From NCBI GenBank assembly GCA_012064385.1, contig QRDG01000531.1, forward strand, positions 943,331 to 1,007,330: DNA of 64,000 nucleotides, given 5' to 3'. The notes under the pieces are model-generated. The model was not told the origin of the DNA and did not search any database. It saw only the letters and a list, made by a program, of their open reading frames with translations. The translations under genes were made by a program, and so were the position numbers. This document shows, one piece after another, positions 52,498-62,903 of the stretch (its first letter is position 1; every line of letters begins with the position of its first letter). The DNA is from Puccinellia tenuiflora. Taxonomy: Eukaryota; Streptophyta; Magnoliopsida; Poales; Poaceae.

Positions 52498-53184
52498 TGT
52501 CGGGGATATGAACCCCGGATATCCCAAAGAGGTCCATTCCTTCAGAATTCCACAGGCCGGTTGAACAAGTGCCGGCTGCATAGTGCCGCCTGGAACCAGC
52601 CGGCTGAATCAAGCCGCCTACGTCTACCCGGACACAGGCGACCGGCTGGGCTGGAGCCGGACGCACCAACCGACAGCTCCGTATGGGTGGGCTAGGCCCG
52701 TATAACCGCTCCTGGTGAACAGTACTTCCTGTCGGGCATCTCCTGTGTAGAATCATAGCAGCGAGCTCTAGCCGGCCAAAAAGTAGATGATGTCATAGGG
52801 ATAAACCTGTAACTTCCCTGTAATCTAAAACCCTAGCCCGCTGCCTATATAAGGCGGGCTAGAGCCTCCTGCGTGAGAAAAGCAAGAAGCAACGAGCAAC
52901 CAGAACACCCAAGTAGCGTCATCTTCAACCTCCAGGCGGCTAGGACTTCCAGCCGGCTGCCACCCGAACACAGCTCAAGGAGCATCTGTAGCCCGATTCT
53001 GTGATCAAGCAATAAGAACAAGAAGAGCAGGATGTAGGGGTGTTACCTCCACAAGAGGGACCTGAACCTGGGTAACTCGTGTGTGTTTGCGTTCTAGTTA
53101 CCCAATCCCGCACGAGCATCCATCGTCGCCTGCCCCATCCTTCTTTCCATCTCTGATGGATATGCCGTGCAACCCACCACGACA
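52498..53184 (+). repeat. Gypsy-B 3' LTR
   Basis: 687 bp, the same length and ends as the 5' LTR, about 14 mismatches by eye. TATA box at about 52846-52853. TSD GGGAG follows at 53185-53189. Confidence 0.95.
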
Positions 53185-53283
53185 GGGAGGCCTGACGAAA
53201 GCGAGGCTGGATGAAGGAGGAATGAAAAGTTCGTAGAAAAAAAGTAGCAGAGATAGAGATAGTAGATAAGAGGTAGACATAGG

Positions 53284-55175
53284 TTTTTTTTTGCGGGAAA
53301 TCTCTCGAACTTTTATTCCATCATCACCGTACCCTCACAATCTGCTAGGATACTAGTTACAAGGAAGCTAGGGGGAGACGACATCCAACATTCTGACACC
53401 TCAAGTGTGCATGCTGCTTTCGCACACAAGTGGGCACAATTATTAGATAGCCTCATTACATGTTGAATAAGAAACGACTTAAAGCCTCTAGCAAGCTCTT
53501 CAATCTCGACTAAAATGGGCGCTATTATCGAGCGCGAGTCTTGGCGTTTGATCCATTGATCAACCACGTCCAAGCAGTCCACTTCCATCACTACCTGCGC
53601 AAAACCCCTCAGTTTTGCAAAGATGACACCATCCCGGAGGGCGAGAGCTTCAGCGACGAGCGGGTTTGTGACACCCTCGTGCGGTTTGCTCCAAGCTCCG
53701 ATAAACAAAGTAGCGCTTCTCGCGACTCCCCCCGCTCCGCTCCTTCTAGAGTCCAAGGAAACACCTGCATCGGTATTCACCTTGACCCAGCCATCATCTG
53801 GTGGTCTCCACCCAAAACCCGGCATGATCTTGGCATGTTCTCTTGGTAGATCAAGGATTGCAAGCGCTTCCGTGACTCGCCTCATGGACTGAACTGGATC
53901 GTTTGTGCCATTATCATGCGTGATATTATTTCTGGACGTCCAGATCGCCCACATGACAGTGATGATCTTCGGTCTGTCCTCCTCTGGAATCACCAGGTCA
54001 CATAAAATGTCCCGTTCCCATGTGCTCGGGTGCAAATCTCGCAGCTTGATGTACAACCAGTTCATAGCTTCCACCCAGAATTTCTTTGCATGATTGCATG
54101 TGATAAGTGCATGCCTCATATCTTCATTTGCGGCGAGGCAGACTTTACATCTCGCCAACGATGCCACATGGCGGTGTTTGAGTGAGCTCTCCACCGGCAG
54201 AATCCTGCGAAGCACCCTCCACAAAACAAGGCATCACTTTGAGCTTCCACAATCGGTTCCATAGTTGTATATCTTTCGATGAAGATTCTGTAATCGTCCC
54301 TTCCTCTAGAGCACGCAGCTCGTTATGAGTCGAAGAGATCGATACGCGGATTTTACAGTATAGTTACCCGATTTCTCCAAAACCCAGGCCTAGTGATCAT
54401 TGCCACCGGCTCTCAATGGAATATTCAGAATGGAATCATCATCTGGTGCAATAAAATTGTTCCTCACTTTCTGCATATCCCATGATCCACCCTCTGCACA
54501 AATGAGATCTAAAACTTTGTCCAGAACATCTTCGCCAATATGTATTGAGGGCATCATAGATAGCTTCCCGGCGATCCACCTATCAGTCCATACGGAAATA
54601 GATGATCCGTCTCCCACTCTTTTCACTATGCCTTGTTCTAGTACAACCCGTCCAACGATGATTGCCCGCCAGATTGCCGATGATCCTCGAGGAGAACTTG
54701 CATGCATAAAATCTGTATTTGGGAAATACCTCCCTCTCAAAACCCTGCCACAAAGGGAGTCTGGACTCGTCATAAGTCTCCAACCATGCTTGCCAAGAAA
54801 AGCTAGATTAAAACTCTCTAGGTCTCTAAAGCCCATACCCCATGTAATTTTCGGCGATGCGAGCTTCTCCCACCTGATCCAATGCATAGATCATCGATCA
54901 AGGGAGCTGCTCCACCAGTACCTCGCCATAGTGGAAGAGATATCCTTGCACACTTTCTTAGTCAGTTTGAAACAACTCATCGAGTACGTGGGAATAGCCT
55001 GCACCACTGACTTCAAAAGAATGTCCTTACCCGCACATGAGACCATTCGTTCTGAGCCACCACGAAGCTTACTTCGAATTCTCTCCCCAATATGATTGAA
55101 TGTCCCACTTGTAATGCAGCCAACTGCAGTAGGAAGACCCAGGTAACACTTGCTAAACGCCTCCACTTTAAACAG
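53284..55175 (-). pseudogene. LINE ORF2, unit 2 copy (uninterrupted)
   Basis: A poly(A) tail appears as T9 at 53284-53292; stop TAA at 53313-53315. The 303-codon frame to 54224 covers RNase H (VNTDAGVSLDSRRSGAGGVA, MEVDCLDVVDQW) and the RT zinc-binding region (SLARCKVCLAANEDMRHAL). The upstream frames at 54887-54390 and 55217-54891 give WGMGFRDLESFNLAFLGKHG and CAGKDILLKSVVQAIPTYSM. Frameshifts lie near 54240-54390 and 54890. RT catalytic motifs are missing; 5'-truncated near 55175. It shows the empty site of the large insertion as GGAAATAGATGATCCG at 54594-54609. Confidence 0.87.
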
Positions 55176-55930
55176 AGTACAAACATACGCAGAGCAGGAA
55201 GTACAAAGTGCATACAAGTGGGAGTAGGAAGTACACAGAATAGGAAGTACAAAGTATACATATCAGGGAGTATAAAAAAAGTTCGTTAAAACCTATCAAC
55301 ATGGAATCTAGTTTCGAAGATCTTGACACGAGGAGCTCAAAAATGAAAACGGCTTGTAATTTGGTTAAACAGTTCTCAAGATATTTCGTTTTGAAATTTT
55401 GGTTTTGAAAAATAAAAGGGAAAAGCTGTGCCCTCCCAGCTCGCGTATCCCTTTCTCTCTCAGCTCCCCACATTCAATATGATAGCGACACTTGGCGAAC
55501 ATGAAAAAACCACGCAATCAAGAAGAGGAGTGCTCCGGTGCTTTCCGTCTCTTTTTCTGCACGACTTTTAAAGCGCACTAACGGCTGTGATTAACGGTGA
55601 TAATCCCACCTGGCTAGCCTAATCAGAGGGTATGTCCATCATTTCCAGATCCCGCACGAATCACCCAAACCCAGGTCCAGCCCTCCTCCAACCCGCTCAA
55701 AAACCCACATGAGACAGGACCCACGATCCCCTCACGTCCTCAATCACCCGGCCGTTCCCGCACGAGATCGTGCAGCCCCAAGGTGACTTCTCTGACACAG
55801 CCGCCGAGGTCTGCCTCCGCCGCCGCCCAGCTCCCCGCTCGACCTTCTTCTCGAACGGCGTCCGGCAACATTGATCATCATCATTTTTATGCCTAATTCA
55901 TAGCTCTAAAACCCTAAAAAACCTCATTGC
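55176..55930. other. Flank of LINE and unique sequence before the Athila element
   Basis: 55176-55627 repeats 35356-35805. After the GGGT at 55628 the sequence is single-copy in this window: a C-rich block (55640-55870) and an AT-rich stretch. It may include the start of the Athila 5' LTR, which I could not place. No gene seen. Confidence 0.5.
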
Positions 55931-57195
55931 AATTAGTTTCCAGTGCTTCATTTATATGAATTTACAGTGCAAACTACCCATTTTTCAGTTCAGTGTGCAA
56001 AGTGCACACTCTATTCAGAAAGGAAGGTGGCCATGATCAACAAGACCAAATCAAGCAATGCGCACCAGGGTAGCAACATTGGATCCCATGGGAAGCTGAG
56101 AGGCAATGCAAACGAGTTTGAATTGGAGAGAGGGAAACAAGATCAACTTGGGGAGCAAGGAAGGCATAAAGCAAAAAAGTGAAAAAGCGGATAACACCCC
56201 ATGTGCCTCTCGGCTGTGAGAAAAGAAGGAAGCTTCCTCCTCTCCGAACCATTCCACCCAAGGAGGAAAAGGTGTATAAAGCCACCACCACACCATCAAT
56301 CCGGATCCATCCATCCGCATCCACCCATCCCATCCCATCCTCATCCATCGACAGCCACCACCATACACCCCTTTTTCCATTTCGCCCACTTCCCACCAAG
56401 AACACCCCAAGAACAGCAAGAACACCACGAACCAAAGCAAGAAGACGAGCAAGAAAAGCAAGATCAAGATCAACGTGGAGATCGGGAGAAAGGAGTACAA
56501 GGCCTAGGTGATCTGAAGCTCAGGAACAGCTACTCTACATCCACACCTGTCCTCACCTCTTCCTCCTCTGCTTCGACAGTGTTTCAGTGAGCTTAGCCAA
56601 GAACTTCTCCCTCTTCCCAGTGTAATCTTGTCGTGAACTGAGAGGATCATCCATCTACGAGCAGACCTTGTGATATCTGGCTGTGCAGTGATTTGAGTGA
56701 CACAATTCTCTGCCTTTACCGAATATTTGCATGATCTACTTGTTGTGTGTTTTGATCTGTGTGTGTATGGCTAGTCCCTGCATGCTTGTGTGTTGCAATT
56801 CCACCCCTTGCCTCCAAATGCTTGTTAACTCACTTGGATCTGGCCTGACAACCCAGAAAAGAGTGATCTTTGTGCTTTGATTTTTCTCCTTCTTAAAACC
56901 TGCTAAAAACCCTTCCTTGCATGACTAGTCTCTGCAAGTTGAGCACCAAAATCTTGTGCCCTGTCTAAAACTTGCTTAGATCCTTGCTAGGCTCTGGATT
57001 GACAACCCTGAGGCTACAAGTTCAATTCTGAATTAGTTGTAGTTTAAATTCCTTGCAAAAACCTTTACCTTTCTGCCTAAACCCTAAAAACCTGAAAAAG
57101 ATTGATTTCGACCTAGCCACTGCCAACACTTAGAACCATCATAAACTTGTTGATCCCAGTGGAGACGATAACAAACACCCCCTAAAACTACAACA
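55931..57195 (+). repeat. Athila 5' LTR (left boundary uncertain)
   Basis: The right end is ACTACAACA at 57195, before the primer-binding site. A promoter-like GTATAAAG lies at 56274-56281, followed by a CAC/CAT-rich leader. The left end is unknown since the partner LTR lies beyond 64000; likely TG starts fall between 55630 and 56000. Confidence 0.55.
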
Positions 57196-57204
57196 TATCA
57201 AAAT

Positions 57205-57222
57205 TGGTGCCATTGCCGGGGA
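57205..57222 (+). other. Athila primer-binding site
   Basis: TGGTGCCATTGCCGGGGA differs at two positions from TGGCGCCGTTGCCGGGGA, the complement of the plant tRNA-Asp 3' end, which is the usual primer in this lineage. Confidence 0.85.
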
Positions 57223-57442
57223 TTGACTTTTGTTTGGAACTTTGTAGTGCAGTAGAGTAGGTGGTGTGCAAGATTGATGAACTTTATGCATGATCTGCAT
57301 GTTTGAGATGCTTTATGTCCTTTGATCTATAACTAGAATTGTTATTAGGGGATTTAGTTCACTAACCCTTGATAAAAGTTCTTGTTTGTGATTGTGTGTA
57401 GAAGAAACATGACCTACCTTATGCAGCACCTGAAAGTGTTGA

Positions 57443-59380
57443 ATGCAGTCTGAGGATTCACCTCTAGCTCCATTTGACCCAGAGCCAGAAAGAACTTTTC
57501 TTGCAAGAAGAAGAGCTGCATCATCCGTAGAAGATGAAGAGGAGAGACAGTCGGTTATTAGTATGGATGACCAAAAGTTGAGAGATTTATGGATTCCCAA
57601 GGATCAGTTGGCAAATACAGATGTTGTAATGCCTGCCATCCAGGCAAACAACTGGGAGATCAAGCCAGCACTAATTACTATGGTGCAGCACAATCCATTC
57701 AAGGGCAGTGCATTGGAAAGCCCTCATGAACATATCAGAAATTTTCTTGAGTATTGCAACACCCTGAAGCACAATGGAGTACCCCCAGAAGCTATAAGTA
57801 TGCAGTTGTTTCCATTTTCTCTGTCTGGCCTTGCAAAAATGTGGTTTCATGCATTGCCAATACACTGCAGAGACACTTGGGAGCATTTGTTGCAAGGATT
57901 CTTTGAAAGATACTATCCTCCCACCAAGGCAGCTGAGTGTAGAGACAAGATTACCAGATTTGTGCAATATGAAGGTGAAAGCTTGTATGACGCTTGGTAG
58001 AGATATCAAGGATTGATCAGAATGTGCCCTAACCATGGTCAGGAACAGTGGTTGATCTTGCAGACATTTTACAAGGGTTTAACATCTCAAACCAGAGCCT
58101 TTGTTGATTCAGCAGCTGGTGGTGGAATCATGAACAAGACCCTTGACGAAGCCACATCATTGATTGAAAGTATGACATCCCACAATTTTTCTTGGACTAA
58201 TGAAAGGACAGTGCATCCTAACCAACAGTTAGAAATTCAATTAAGTGGCCAGAATGATTTGGAGGCTAAGCTGGATAGCCTTACCAACCAGTTGTCTCAG
58301 CTCATGCAAGAGAAAAATAGTAAGGCAATTGTGCCAGTGAATCAAGTATCATCTGCTTGTGTGATTTGTGGGAATGAAGGTCACTCACCTCAGGAGTGTT
58401 CCTTGTTTGAAAATCCTGGAAACCAAGTAGCTGAAGTGAATTATGCCCAGAATCAAGGTGCTTTTTCCCAGAGCTACAACCCTGCTTGGAGAAACCATCC
58501 CAATCTGTCCTATAAGAATACAAACCACCAGAGCTACCCCCAAGGAGCACAGCAGAATTATGTTCAAGCCAGTCAGCAAAATTTTAGACCTCTGGGTAAT
58601 ATGCAGTATCAGCAGCCACAGCAGCAACAACAGCAAGCAAATTACCCAAGTACATCTAACAGACAGTCAGAAATCAGTGAAATGATGAGATTACAGAAGG
58701 AAATGTTCAGTGGTATGCAGGAAACCATGAAGATGCAGTTGGAATTGTTCTTCAAAACCATGCAGACACTAACAGCTGGTATTTCCAATACTCAAGCAGC
58801 TCAGCCAGCCAACAAATTGCCTGCACAAGCTGAGAAAAATCCAAAGCAATGTGGAGCAATTGAGACAGTAGAAGCAGTGACAACTAGGAGTGGAATAGGT
58901 ACATCTAAATTGACCTACGTTGCTCCAGCCAGAAGAGCAACAGTACAGCAACCTCAAGATACAGGAAACACTGTATCAGATCATGAAAAGACAGTAGAGC
59001 CAGCAGTTGAAGTTGAAAAGCCAGAAAATTCAGGGAAAAAAGGATTGGAAAATCTGCCTGCAGCTGACAAATCAGGAGTTACTGTAGAGCAACCAGCCCT
59101 GGTCATTCAGAAACCTGTTGCACAAAAGGTCCCATTTCCAGAAAGACTTGAGAAAACTAAAGAAGAAAAGCAATATGCAAAATTCTTGGAAACCATGAAA
59201 GAAGTTCAAATTACCATACCAATTCTTGATGCAGTGTTGCACATTCCCTTGTATGCCAAGTTTTTCAAGGATTTAATCACAAAGAAAAGGAGTTTAGAAG
59301 ACCCTGAAATAGTTGCTCTGACAGAGGAGTGCAGTGCAGTCATTCAGAACTATATGCCCAAGAAACTGGGAGCCCTGTGA
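57443..59380 (+). pseudogene. Athila gag with one in-frame stop
   Basis: Starts MQSEDSPLAPFDPEPERTF. The gag domain includes VMPAIQANNWEIKPALITMV, PHEHIRNFLEYCNTLKHNGV, LSGLAKMWFHALP and WEHLLQGFFERYYPPTKAAE. TAG at 57998-58000 (DAW-stop-RYQGL) breaks the frame, which continues ILQTFYKGLTSQTRAFVDSA. The zinc knuckle is CVICGNEGHSPQEC (CX2CX4HX4C), followed by a Gln-rich segment and an acidic linker. The frame closes at 59380 (KKLGAL) because one base is missing near 59368; the protease goes on in another frame. Confidence 0.87.
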
Positions 59381-59892
59381 GTTTCAGTATCCCTTGTGTG
59401 GTTGGAAAAAGAACCTTCACAGCACTTTGTGATTTGGGTTCTTCAGTAAGTGTATTACCCCAAGCTGCCAACCAGAGGCTTCAATTAGGTGTGCTGAAGC
59501 CCACTTCCATGACATTGCAATTAGCAGACAGAACATTGAGAAACCCAGCAGGAATTCTAGAGGATGTGCCTGTCCAAGTTGGAAACTTTGCCTACCCAGT
59601 AGATTTTGTGGTCTTGGATATGGAGGACAATTTGGACTCAATGATTTTGGGCAGACCGTTTTTAGCCACGGCTGGAGCTTTAATTGATGTGAAAGGTGGA
59701 AAACTGAAATTACAATTTGGTTCTGAGCAAGCTGAATTCAGCATGAAACATGCTTCTCACGTCCCCCATACCTTGGAGCAATGTCATGCAGTCGATATAA
59801 TTGACAAAAGTGTCATGGAGTCTCTGACAGAACTACAACCCCAAGAGCCTGAAGTGCAAGTCTTTGTCACAGCTGACAACACAAAACCCTAG
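59366..59892 (+). pseudogene. Athila aspartic protease
   Basis: The frame after the shift reads SFSIPCVVGKRTFTALCDLG, with active-site block CDLGSSVSVLPQAA (DLGSS in place of DSGAS), then VDFVVLDMEDNLDSMILGRP, the flap and ILGRPFLATAGALID. It ends at TAG 59890-59892, with further coding-like sequence (LFSNALDKVESKESQQF) before the RT. Confidence 0.83.
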
Positions 59893-61131
59893 GAGCTATG
59901 TGGAATTACCCTCTTTAGTAATGCCCTGGACAAAGTTGAAAGTAAAGAATCTCAGCAGTTCCATAACTCTATTGTTGAGCTAAAGGAGTTACCTGCTCAT
60001 TTAAAGTATATATTTCTGGAGCAAGAGAAAATACATCCAGTGATAATTAGCTCTGCTCTCGATGGGGAACAGGAACAAAGTTTGTTGTCAGTTCTCAGGT
60101 TATACAAGAATGTGATTGGTTATTCCATTGATGACATCAAAGGAATAGATGAAAAGGTTTGCTCCCACAGAATTTACCTAGAAGCGAATAGCACCCCAAC
60201 AAGAGAAGGGCAGAGAAGATTAAATCCTATCATGCAAGAAGTAGTGAAAAAAGAAGTTTTAAAACTCCTTCAAGCAGGAATGATTTACCCCATATCTGAC
60301 AGTGAGTGGGTAAGTCCAATACATATTGTGCCCAAGAAAGGAGGTTACACAGTTGTTGAAAATAATGAAGGAAAGCTAATAACTACCAGGCCTGTCACTG
60401 GTTGGAGAATGGTAAATGATTTCAAAAAACTGAATTATACAACTAGGAAGGACCATTTTCCCTTGCCATTTATGGATCAGATGTTAGAAAGGCTGGCAGG
60501 ATAGAAATTCTATTGTTACCTAGATGGCTACTCAGGATTTCTGCAAATTCCCATTCACCCAGCTGACCAAGACAAAACCACCTTCACCTGTCCCTATGGA
60601 ATATTTGCTTACAAGAGACTACCCTTTGGTCTTTGCAATGCACCTGGCACATTTCAGAGGTGTATGATGTCCATTTTTTCTGATCACATTGAGAAGATCA
60701 TGGAAGTATTCATGGATGATTTTACTGTATATGGAAAGGATTTCATCACTTGTCTGAAAAATCTGACAGCAGTTTTACACAGATGTTCAGAGCAAAATTT
60801 GATATTGAATTGGGAAAAATGCCATTTCCTTGTTAATGAAGGAATTGTACTTGGACATTTAGTGTCAGCCAGAGGGATTGAAGTGGACAGAGCAAAAGTA
60901 GATGTGATTGCTAAATTACCACCTCCTGAAAATGTGAAAGGAATACAGAGTTTCCTAGGCCATGCTGGTTTTTATAGAAGATTCATTAAGGATTTCTCCT
61001 TAATTGCTAAGCCACTCACAAGACTGCTTAACCAAGATGTCAAGTTTGTGTTTTATGAAGCATGTATGCAAGCATTCAACAAGTTAAAAGAAGCTCTCGT
61101 CACAGCCCCAATTGTGCAGCCTCCTGACTAG
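59893..61131 (+). pseudogene. Athila reverse transcriptase
   Basis: RT starts with HRIYLEANSTPTREGQRRLN, SEWVSPIHIVPKKGG and WRMVNDFKKLNYTTRKDHFP. A TAG at 60502-60504 falls in LERLAG-stop-KFYCYLDGYSG. It continues FAYKRLPFGLCNAPGTFQRC, the catalytic EVFMDDFTVYG (about 60706-60735), then LGHLVSARGIEVDRAKVDVI and FLGHAGFYRRFIKDFS. A second TAG at 61129-61131 sits in PPD-stop-ALPFELM, where Trp is usual. Copies RNA into DNA when intact; this copy cannot. Confidence 0.87.
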
Positions 61132-62903
61132 GCTCTGCCATTTGAGCTAATGTGTGATGCCAGCGACTATGCAGTGGGAGCAGTGCTTGGTCAGAGAAAG
61201 GAGAAAGCCCTTCATGTTATCCATTATGCCAGCAAGACACTAGATGATGCTCAGATCAACTATACCACCACAGAAAAGGAATTACTTGTAGTAGTATTTG
61301 CATTTGACAAGTTCAGGCCATACCTTGTGGGACACAAGTGCATTGTCTATTCTGACCATGCAGCCATAAGGTACTTGATCAAGAAGAAAGATGCAAAGCC
61401 AAGGTTGATCAGATGGATACTACTGTTGCAAGAGTTTGATATAGAGATAAGGGACAAGAAAGGATCTGAAAATTCAGTTGCAGATCATATGTCCAGAATC
61501 ATTTGTCCTGAAAACAGACAGATACAAGATGCAATACCAGGTGAACAGCTGATGAAAGTGAGTACAAGCTCTCCTTGGTATGCTGACATAGTAAATTACC
61601 TCGCTTGTGAAATTATGCCAGTTGACATGACCTACCAGCAGAAAAAGAAATTTTTGCATGATGCAAAGAGCTATTACTGGGATGAGCCATTCTTGTACAA
61701 ACATTGTGCAGATGGAATTGTCAGAAGATGTGTACCAGCAGAAGAAATAAATGATGTTATGTTCCAATGCCATGCTGGCATGTATGGAGGTCATGCAGGA
61801 GCAATGAAAACCCAGGCAAAAATACTGCAAGCCGGATTCTACTGGCCAAATCTATTCGAAGATGTACATGAGTATATCAAGCAGTGTGACCCTTGTCAGA
61901 GATCAGGAAAAATATCAAGAAGGAACGAAATGCCACAAAAGGGAATTCTAGAGGTAGAATTGTTTGATGTGTGGGGAGTAGATTTTGTTGGACCCCTTCC
62001 ATCATCCAAAGGATACAAGCATATATTGGTAGCAGTGGACTATGTGTCCAAATGGATTGAAGCAATACCCACTGTCAGTGCTGATTCCAAGTCAGTATGC
62101 AAATTATTTAAAACAGTCATATTTCCCAGATTTGGAGTTCCTAGAGTAGTGATCAGTGATGGTGGAGCTCATTTCAACAATGAACAGCTAGAGAAGCTCC
62201 ATAGCAAATATGGTGTGAAAAACCACAGAGTGACAACACCTTACCATCCTCAAGCCAATGGACAAGTGGAACTGTCCAACAGAGAAGTAAAACAGATTCT
62301 TGAGAAAGTTGTGTCCAAGTCCAGGGGAGATTGGTCAATGAAATTACCAGATGCCTTGTGGGCATATAGGACGGGCTATAAAACACCAATTGGAATGTCA
62401 CCATTCAGAATTGTATATGGAAAAGCATGTCACTTACCAGTTGAGTTGGAGCACAGAGCAAGTGGGCAATAAGGAAGCTGAACATGGATCTAGGAAAAGC
62501 TGGAGAAGCTAGAAAACTCCAGATGTGTGAATTAGAGGAGTTGAGAAATGATGCTTATGAGAGTGCCAAGATTTACAAGGAAAAGGCCAAGAAATGGCAT
62601 GACAAGCACATACTCAGAAAATATTTCAGTGTTGGACAGACAGTTTTGGTGTATGACTCCAAGCTACATTGATTCTCTGGAAAGTTCAAGTCAAGATGGT
62701 TTGGTCCTTGTGCCATCAAGAGAGACCTTGGGCATGGTGCTTTTGAAGTACAGAGTCCAGCAGGGGGAACTTTCAAGGTGAATGGACAGAGACTAAAACA
62801 TTACAGAGCAGGAGATCAGTTGTACACTGAAGAAAAGGAAGAATCAGATGATGATGTAACAGGGGATGAGCCCAATGCATCCTCTGGAGTTGAAAACCAG
62901 TAA
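61132..62903 (+). pseudogene. Athila RNase H and integrase
   Basis: RNase H: FELMCDASDYAVGAVLGQRK, HYASKTLDDAQINYTTTEKE and IVYSDHAAIRYLIKKKDAKP. Integrase: zinc-binding HAGMYGGHAGAMKTQAKILQ...CDPCQRSGK, catalytic VWGVDFVGPLP, VVISDGGAHFNNEQLEKL and HPQANGQVELSNREVKQIL, so the D, D and E positions are all visible. The frame to 62472 ends HRASGQ. A one-base shift near 62460 leads to WAIRKLNMDLGKAGEARKLQ in the next frame, which has TGA at 62670-62672 (KLH-stop-FSGKFKSRWFGP) before TAA 62901-62903. The 440-codon open stretch is the best-preserved part. Confidence 0.88.

Larger units (their letters stand above)
39605..53184 (+). mobile_element. Gypsy-B, Tat-type Ty3/Gypsy element lacking integrase
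   Basis: Complete insertion with TG...CA LTRs at both ends and a 5-bp TSD GGGAG (39600-39604 and 53185-53189); unit 1 shows the empty site at about 11914. Order: LTR, primer-binding site, gag (split by a solo LTR), protease, RT, RNase H, then an abrupt end of pol, an antisense multi-exon gene, polypurine tract, LTR. Integrase is absent. About 14 mismatches separate the 687-bp LTRs (my count, about 2 percent). With the often-used grass LTR rate of 1.3e-8 per site per year that is under one million years (inference). Confidence 0.92.
35806..55627 (+). repeat. Tandem duplication, unit 2 (about 6.2 kb without gypsy-B)
   Basis: Starts inside gypsy-A protease at GGGTCGCCGTGG and ends at AATCAGA before GGGTATGT. 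After removing gypsy-B and one TSD about 6237 bp remains, matching unit 1's 6210 bp plus the 25-bp gag deletion there. Over the LINE 3' part (12010-12960 against 53283-54233) I counted about 15 differences by eye. Confidence 0.9.

Noticed and set aside
52054..52511. Plus-strand frames of 117-162 codons before the 3' LTR of gypsy-B
   Set aside because: No domain, overlapping in three frames, and some run into the LTR; probably the leader region of the antisense gene.
39605..53184. Gypsy-B's two LTRs as part of the large tandem duplication
   Set aside because: They are the two ends of one insertion, shown by the 5-bp TSD and the empty site in unit 1; not the duplicated block.
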